NCBI GenBank assembly: GCA_964424105.1
Contig: CAYRHJ010000021.1
Location: 55,501-119,500, forward strand
Length of the DNA stretch: 64,000 nucleotides
Source of the DNA: CAYRHJ01 sp964424105
Lineage (GTDB): Bacteria; Planctomycetota; Phycisphaerae; UBA1845
Reading direction: 5' to 3'
A program made the position numbers and the translations under genes. Of the stretch, positions 60,840-64,000 are shown one piece after another. Numbering within the stretch: position 1 is the stretch's first letter; each line of letters opens with the position of its first letter. A model generated the notes under the pieces. The model made no database searches. It saw only the letters and a list, made by a program, of their open reading frames with translations, and was not told the origin of the DNA.

Positions 60840-63638
60840 ATGTTTGCAAGAGAAACGAAGGCGTTTAGCTGTTTGTGTTGTATCCTAGCACTACCGGTCA
60901 TCACCTTGGCCGGATGTGGATGGTGTCATTGGGGATGGCTTGTGGATGGTGGGGGAACGGGAACCTCAGACGCCACGGCACCCAAGGTGAGTTTCACTGA
61001 CCCGGCGGATGGTGCAACGGGTGTGGCGATCAACACCAGAATTACGGCAACCTTTAGCGAGGCGATGGACACCTCGACGATCACCGCCGCAACGTTCACG
61101 GCGACGGGACCGGACGAGCATGCAGTGGCAGGAACACGCGCCTTCGATGTAGTGGACAACCTGGTGATGTTTGAACCGACAAGCAATCTCACACCCGGCA
61201 CCGAGTTCGTGTTCACAATTACGACCGCGGTCGAGGATCTTGCAGGCAATGCATTGGCGAATGACTTTGTATGGACGTTTACCACGGCGCCAAGCTCGCC
61301 CGTCACGGACACGTTGGTGCCCACTGTGAGTTCCACGACCCCCGTCAACGCTGCGACGGGCGTGGCGATCAACACCAGAATTACGGCAACCTTTAGCGAG
61401 GCGATGGACCCCTCGACGATCACCCCCGACACTTTTGCAGTGACTGGCCCGGGCACGAGTCCCGTGTCGGGGACCGTCGACTACGACGCACCGAGCAGAA
61501 TCGCGACGTTCACTCCGGACATCGACCTCACCCCGAGTGTGGCCTACTCCGCCACCATCACGACCGACGTCAAGGACTTGAAGAGCAATGCGCTGGCGAA
61601 TGACTTTGTATGGAGCTTTGCAACGGGTGTGACTCCGGACACGACGGCGCCCACGGTGAGTTTCACAATCCCTGCGAATGGTGCAACGGGTGTGGTGATC
61701 AATACGAAAATCACAGCAACGTTCAGCGAGGCGATGGATCCTTCGACGATCACCGCCGCGGCGTTTACGGTAGATGGTCCCGGAGCAGTTCCCATTTCCG
61801 GTAATGTGACCTATGCCGCCGTCGGCAATACCGCGACGTTCACTCCCGCGGATAATTTGACACTCAATAGGGTCTACACAGCCACGATAACTACCGCAGT
61901 CCGGGACCTCGCCGGCAATGCCCTGGCTGTCAACCATGTGTGGACGTTCGCAACGCCTGTGACCGCGCCCGACACAAGCCCCATCACCATAACGGACACC
62001 GTCGCCCCAACGGTAAGTTCCACAAGCCCGGTGCATACTTCGACAGGCGTGCCGATCAACCGGCAAATCTATGCAACTTTCAGTGAGGCGATGGACCCTT
62101 TGACCATTTCCACCGCAAACTACACCGTCACTGGACCGGGGGCAACGTCTATCACAGGCACGGTCTCCTACGATGTACCCAGTCACATAGCGACCTTCGT
62201 GCCAACGATCGATCTCCCACCAAATGCCCTGTTTACGGTCAGAATAACGACCGGCGTCAATGATCTCGCAGGCAATGAACTGGCGAGTGACTTTGTGTGG
62301 ACGTTTACAACGGGTGCGTCTCCGGACACGTCGGCGCCCACGGTGCGTTCCACGGCGCCCGTCGATGCGGCTACAGGTGTGGCCATCAACGCGACAATCA
62401 CCGCTACGTTTAGTGAGGCGATGGACCCTACAATGGTCACTGTAGCACAATTCACGCTGACAGGACCCGGCGCCACTCCCGCCACGGGAACGGTCGCCTA
62501 CCACGTCCCGAGCAAAACCGCGGTCTTTACCCCCACGAACGATCTCGCGGCAAGCACCACCTTTATAGCCACGATCACAACCGGGGTTAAGGATCTGTCC
62601 GGCAATGCACTGGCCAGCAACTTTGTATGGAGCTTTACAACGGGTGTGGCGGCAGACACGACGGCGCCCACAGTGATTTCCACAAATCCGGCCGATACGG
62701 CGACGGGTGTGCCGATCAACAAGACAATCAATGCGACCTTCAGTGAGGCCATGGACCCCTTGACCATTTCCACCGCAAACTACACCGTCACTGGACCCGG
62801 GGCAACGTCTATCACAGGCACGGTCTCCTACGATGTACCCAGTCACATAGCGACCTTCGTGCCAACGATCGATCTCCCACCAAATGCCCTGTTTACGGTC
62901 AGAATAACGACCGGCGTCAATGATCTCGCAGGCAATGCACTGGCCAGCAACTTTGTATGGAGCTTCACAACAGGCACAACGCTGGTTGAAGAGCCCGTCA
63001 ACCTTAGATCGCTTTCCACTTTCGCGGCGATAGCAGGTGCCGGCCTTACCAACTCCAATTCGGGCGGTCAGACCACGATTAACGGAGATGTCGGGTTGAG
63101 TCCGACTGGCACGTGTCTGGGGGACGGTTCTCCCTGTTCCGCGACAAATCCACTGATCAATGGTACGCTCTACGCGAACGATCCAGGCGGCGTTGCAGCC
63201 GCAGCAAAGGCCGACTTGACGCTCGCTTATGACGATGCCTTTGGGCGACCACCGGGTACCACGGTAAATGACTTGTCTGGGATGGTCCTCGCTCCGGGTG
63301 TCTATACGTCCGGGTCCACGATGAGCATAGCCGTCGGGGGGACACTCACTCTCGACGCCTTGGGAGACGCGAATGCAGTGTGGATCTTCCAGATTGGATC
63401 ATCACTCACCGTAAATAACAGCGCCGAGGTTATCCTGATCAACGGCGCCAAGGCTTCCAACGTGTATTGGGCGATCTTCGCCTCATCAACGATGGGGACA
63501 CTCGTTTCCTTTAAGGGAAACGTGCTGGCAGGGGAATCGAATTCGCTGGGGACAGGTTCCACGGTCGAAGGCAGAATGTTGTGCAGGGTCGGCCAGATCA
63601 CCTTACTGTCCAATACAATTACGACGCCCGCACAGTAA
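60840..63638 (+). CDS. Large Ig-repeat lipoprotein with C-terminal ice-binding (DUF3494) domain
   Basis: 932 residues, AAAAGGAG before the ATG. The signal peptide ends in the lipobox LPVITLAGC. Six Ig-like (Big_5/SbsA-type) repeats start near residues 42, 156, 266, 385, 495 and 605, each opening D-T-x-A-P-T-V and containing ITATFSEAMDPSTIT and DLAGNALA-x-FVWTFTT. Residues ~715-932 are a DUF3494 domain (LRSLSTFAAIAGAGLTNSNS, TTINGDVGLSPTG, VLAPGVYTSGSTMSIAVGGT, AVWIFQIGSSLTVNNSAEVI, GTLVSFKGNVLAGESNSLGT), a beta-solenoid seen in ice-binding adhesins. It is probably a long surface adhesin. Ice binding itself is not shown. The 626-residue antisense frame is a shadow of the repeats. Confidence 0.9.
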   Translation: MFARETKAFSCLCCILALPVITLAGCGWCHWGWLVDGGGTGTSDATAPKVSFTDPADGATGVAINTRITATFSEAMDTSTITAATFTATGPDEHAVAGTRAFDVVDNLVMFEPTSNLTPGTEFVFTITTAVEDLAGNALANDFVWTFTTAPSSPVTDTLVPTVSSTTPVNAATGVAINTRITATFSEAMDPSTITPDTFAVTGPGTSPVSGTVDYDAPSRIATFTPDIDLTPSVAYSATITTDVKDLKSNALANDFVWSFATGVTPDTTAPTVSFTIPANGATGVVINTKITATFSEAMDPSTITAAAFTVDGPGAVPISGNVTYAAVGNTATFTPADNLTLNRVYTATITTAVRDLAGNALAVNHVWTFATPVTAPDTSPITITDTVAPTVSSTSPVHTSTGVPINRQIYATFSEAMDPLTISTANYTVTGPGATSITGTVSYDVPSHIATFVPTIDLPPNALFTVRITTGVNDLAGNELASDFVWTFTTGASPDTSAPTVRSTAPVDAATGVAINATITATFSEAMDPTMVTVAQFTLTGPGATPATGTVAYHVPSKTAVFTPTNDLAASTTFIATITTGVKDLSGNALASNFVWSFTTGVAADTTAPTVISTNPADTATGVPINKTINATFSEAMDPLTISTANYTVTGPGATSITGTVSYDVPSHIATFVPTIDLPPNALFTVRITTGVNDLAGNALASNFVWSFTTGTTLVEEPVNLRSLSTFAAIAGAGLTNSNSGGQTTINGDVGLSPTGTCLGDGSPCSATNPLINGTLYANDPGGVAAAAKADLTLAYDDAFGRPPGTTVNDLSGMVLAPGVYTSGSTMSIAVGGTLTLDALGDANAVWIFQIGSSLTVNNSAEVILINGAKASNVYWAIFASSTMGTLVSFKGNVLAGESNSLGTGSTVEGRMLCRVGQITLLSNTITTPAQ

Positions 63639-63815
63639 GGCCATGCGCGATCCGTCGGAAATGCGAGCCAGGCTGTATCAAGAATAGGCAGGCTTTCTTA
63701 TTGAACCTTGAATGGTGTAATAAAGTCGATCCGTCGCAGCCACAAAACCGTCACCCCGGCGAAAGCCGGGGTCCAGGCAAGCGTGCTGCCGTTCCACGCT
63801 TTTGTCATCTATCAG
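63639..63815. other. Short gap with a dispersed palindrome
   Basis: No gene. It holds one copy of the dispersed GTCACCCCGGCGAAAGCCGG-GGTCCAGG repeat at 63750-63778, next to the presumed insertion-sequence end. Confidence 0.6.
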
Positions 63816-64000
63816 TTGAGAACCGGCCAGTGATTATCGAATCAAAACCGGCCATTTTTAGGAGCTTCGGCTTCGTCGCTTAGCTTTCTCCTTGAAAGGA
63901 GAGAGCCGTGGCGAACCAACTCAAGATGGCCCAGATTCATTCAATACTGACGTTACACGTTCGGGGATGGTCGTATCGACGCATCGGCCGGGCACTCGGC
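63816..64000 (+). mobile_element. IS21-type insertion sequence, left end (cut by window edge)
   Basis: Two copies of AACCGGCCA at 63821-63829 and 63846-63854, 25 bases apart, look like the multiple terminal repeats of IS21-family elements. A transposase gene starts ~55 bases later. The exact outer end cannot be fixed without the other end; it may start near TGAGAACCGG (63818). Confidence 0.7.
63908..64000 (+). CDS. istA: IS21-family transposase IstA, N-terminus (partial)
   Basis: A GTG start (GAAAGGAGAG upstream) reads VANQLKMAQIHSILTLHVRG followed by WSYRRIGRALG to the window edge. MAQIxSILxLHxxGWSxRRIARxLG is the N-terminal helix-turn-helix of IstA. Thirty-one codons are visible. The ATPase helper istB would follow outside the window. 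Confidence 0.85.
   Translation, partial: MANQLKMAQIHSILTLHVRGWSYRRIGRALG

Noticed and set aside
60966..62846. A 626-residue frame antisense to the adhesin repeats
   Set aside because: It is Arg/Gly/Cys/His-rich, repeats with the Ig units and is an effect of codon bias on the opposite strand; the plus-strand frame has clear domains.

Overview
The window looks like one contiguous chromosomal stretch of a GC-rich (by eye close to 60%) member of the Planctomycetota or a near relative. The signs are a PEP-CTERM exported protein, a Ser/Thr kinase fused to a TM segment and a long TPR tail, a twin-FHA protein, a PilM / secretin / YdjY locus of the type also known from Akkermansia (Amuc_1098-1101 region), many short exported proteins without known domains, and gaps filled with dispersed palindromic repeats. 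The class cannot be fixed from this sequence alone.

Layout. 0-9.7 kb: end of a glycosyltransferase 9 gene, DUF2062 protein, gamma-glutamyltransferase, twin-FHA protein, DUF1579 protein, a BlaI/M56 pair with visible operators, LptB, LysA and a NicO-like metal transporter. 10-25 kb: acyl-CoA ligase, TPR-SPOR lipoprotein, tRNA-Cys, MFS carrier, PEP-CTERM protein, an AhpD-like gene interrupted by UGA at a catalytic Cys position (probable selenoprotein), MFP adaptor, MgtC, a two-gene GT2/membrane operon, a large membrane protein and an M28 peptidase. 25-35 kb: decayed four-helix-bundle gene, HicB-HicA, tRNA-Pro, four tandem small exported proteins, tryptophan dioxygenase / kynurenine formamidase / aminotransferase, a ketosynthase-like protein without the catalytic Cys, GT2 and enoyl-CoA hydratase. 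35-51 kb: kinase-TPR protein, glutathione peroxidase with in-frame UGA (second probable selenoprotein), then a long operon of PilM, two membrane-anchored proteins, secretin, YdjY protein and KdsD. 51-57 kb: GT2, orphan ParD and a compact Gabija-like nuclease/helicase pair, then a DEAD-box helicase. 57-64 kb: gene remnants, two copies of a homologous leader with strong terminators, a broken OmpA-type lipoprotein, a glycine-zipper protein, a large Ig-repeat ice-binding-type adhesin and the start of an IS21-type element.

The most notable signals are: (1) two independent genes with UGA exactly at the redox-active Cys codon, each followed by a hairpin at bacterial SECIS distance; (2) a 94-bp element with 15-bp inverted ends present three times inside a larger repeat, with the core inverted relative to its flanks in one copy; (3) a duplicated 135-nt leader ending in a terminator, ahead of two surface-protein genes; (4) a compact OLD-nuclease/UvrD-helicase defence pair beside an orphan antitoxin.
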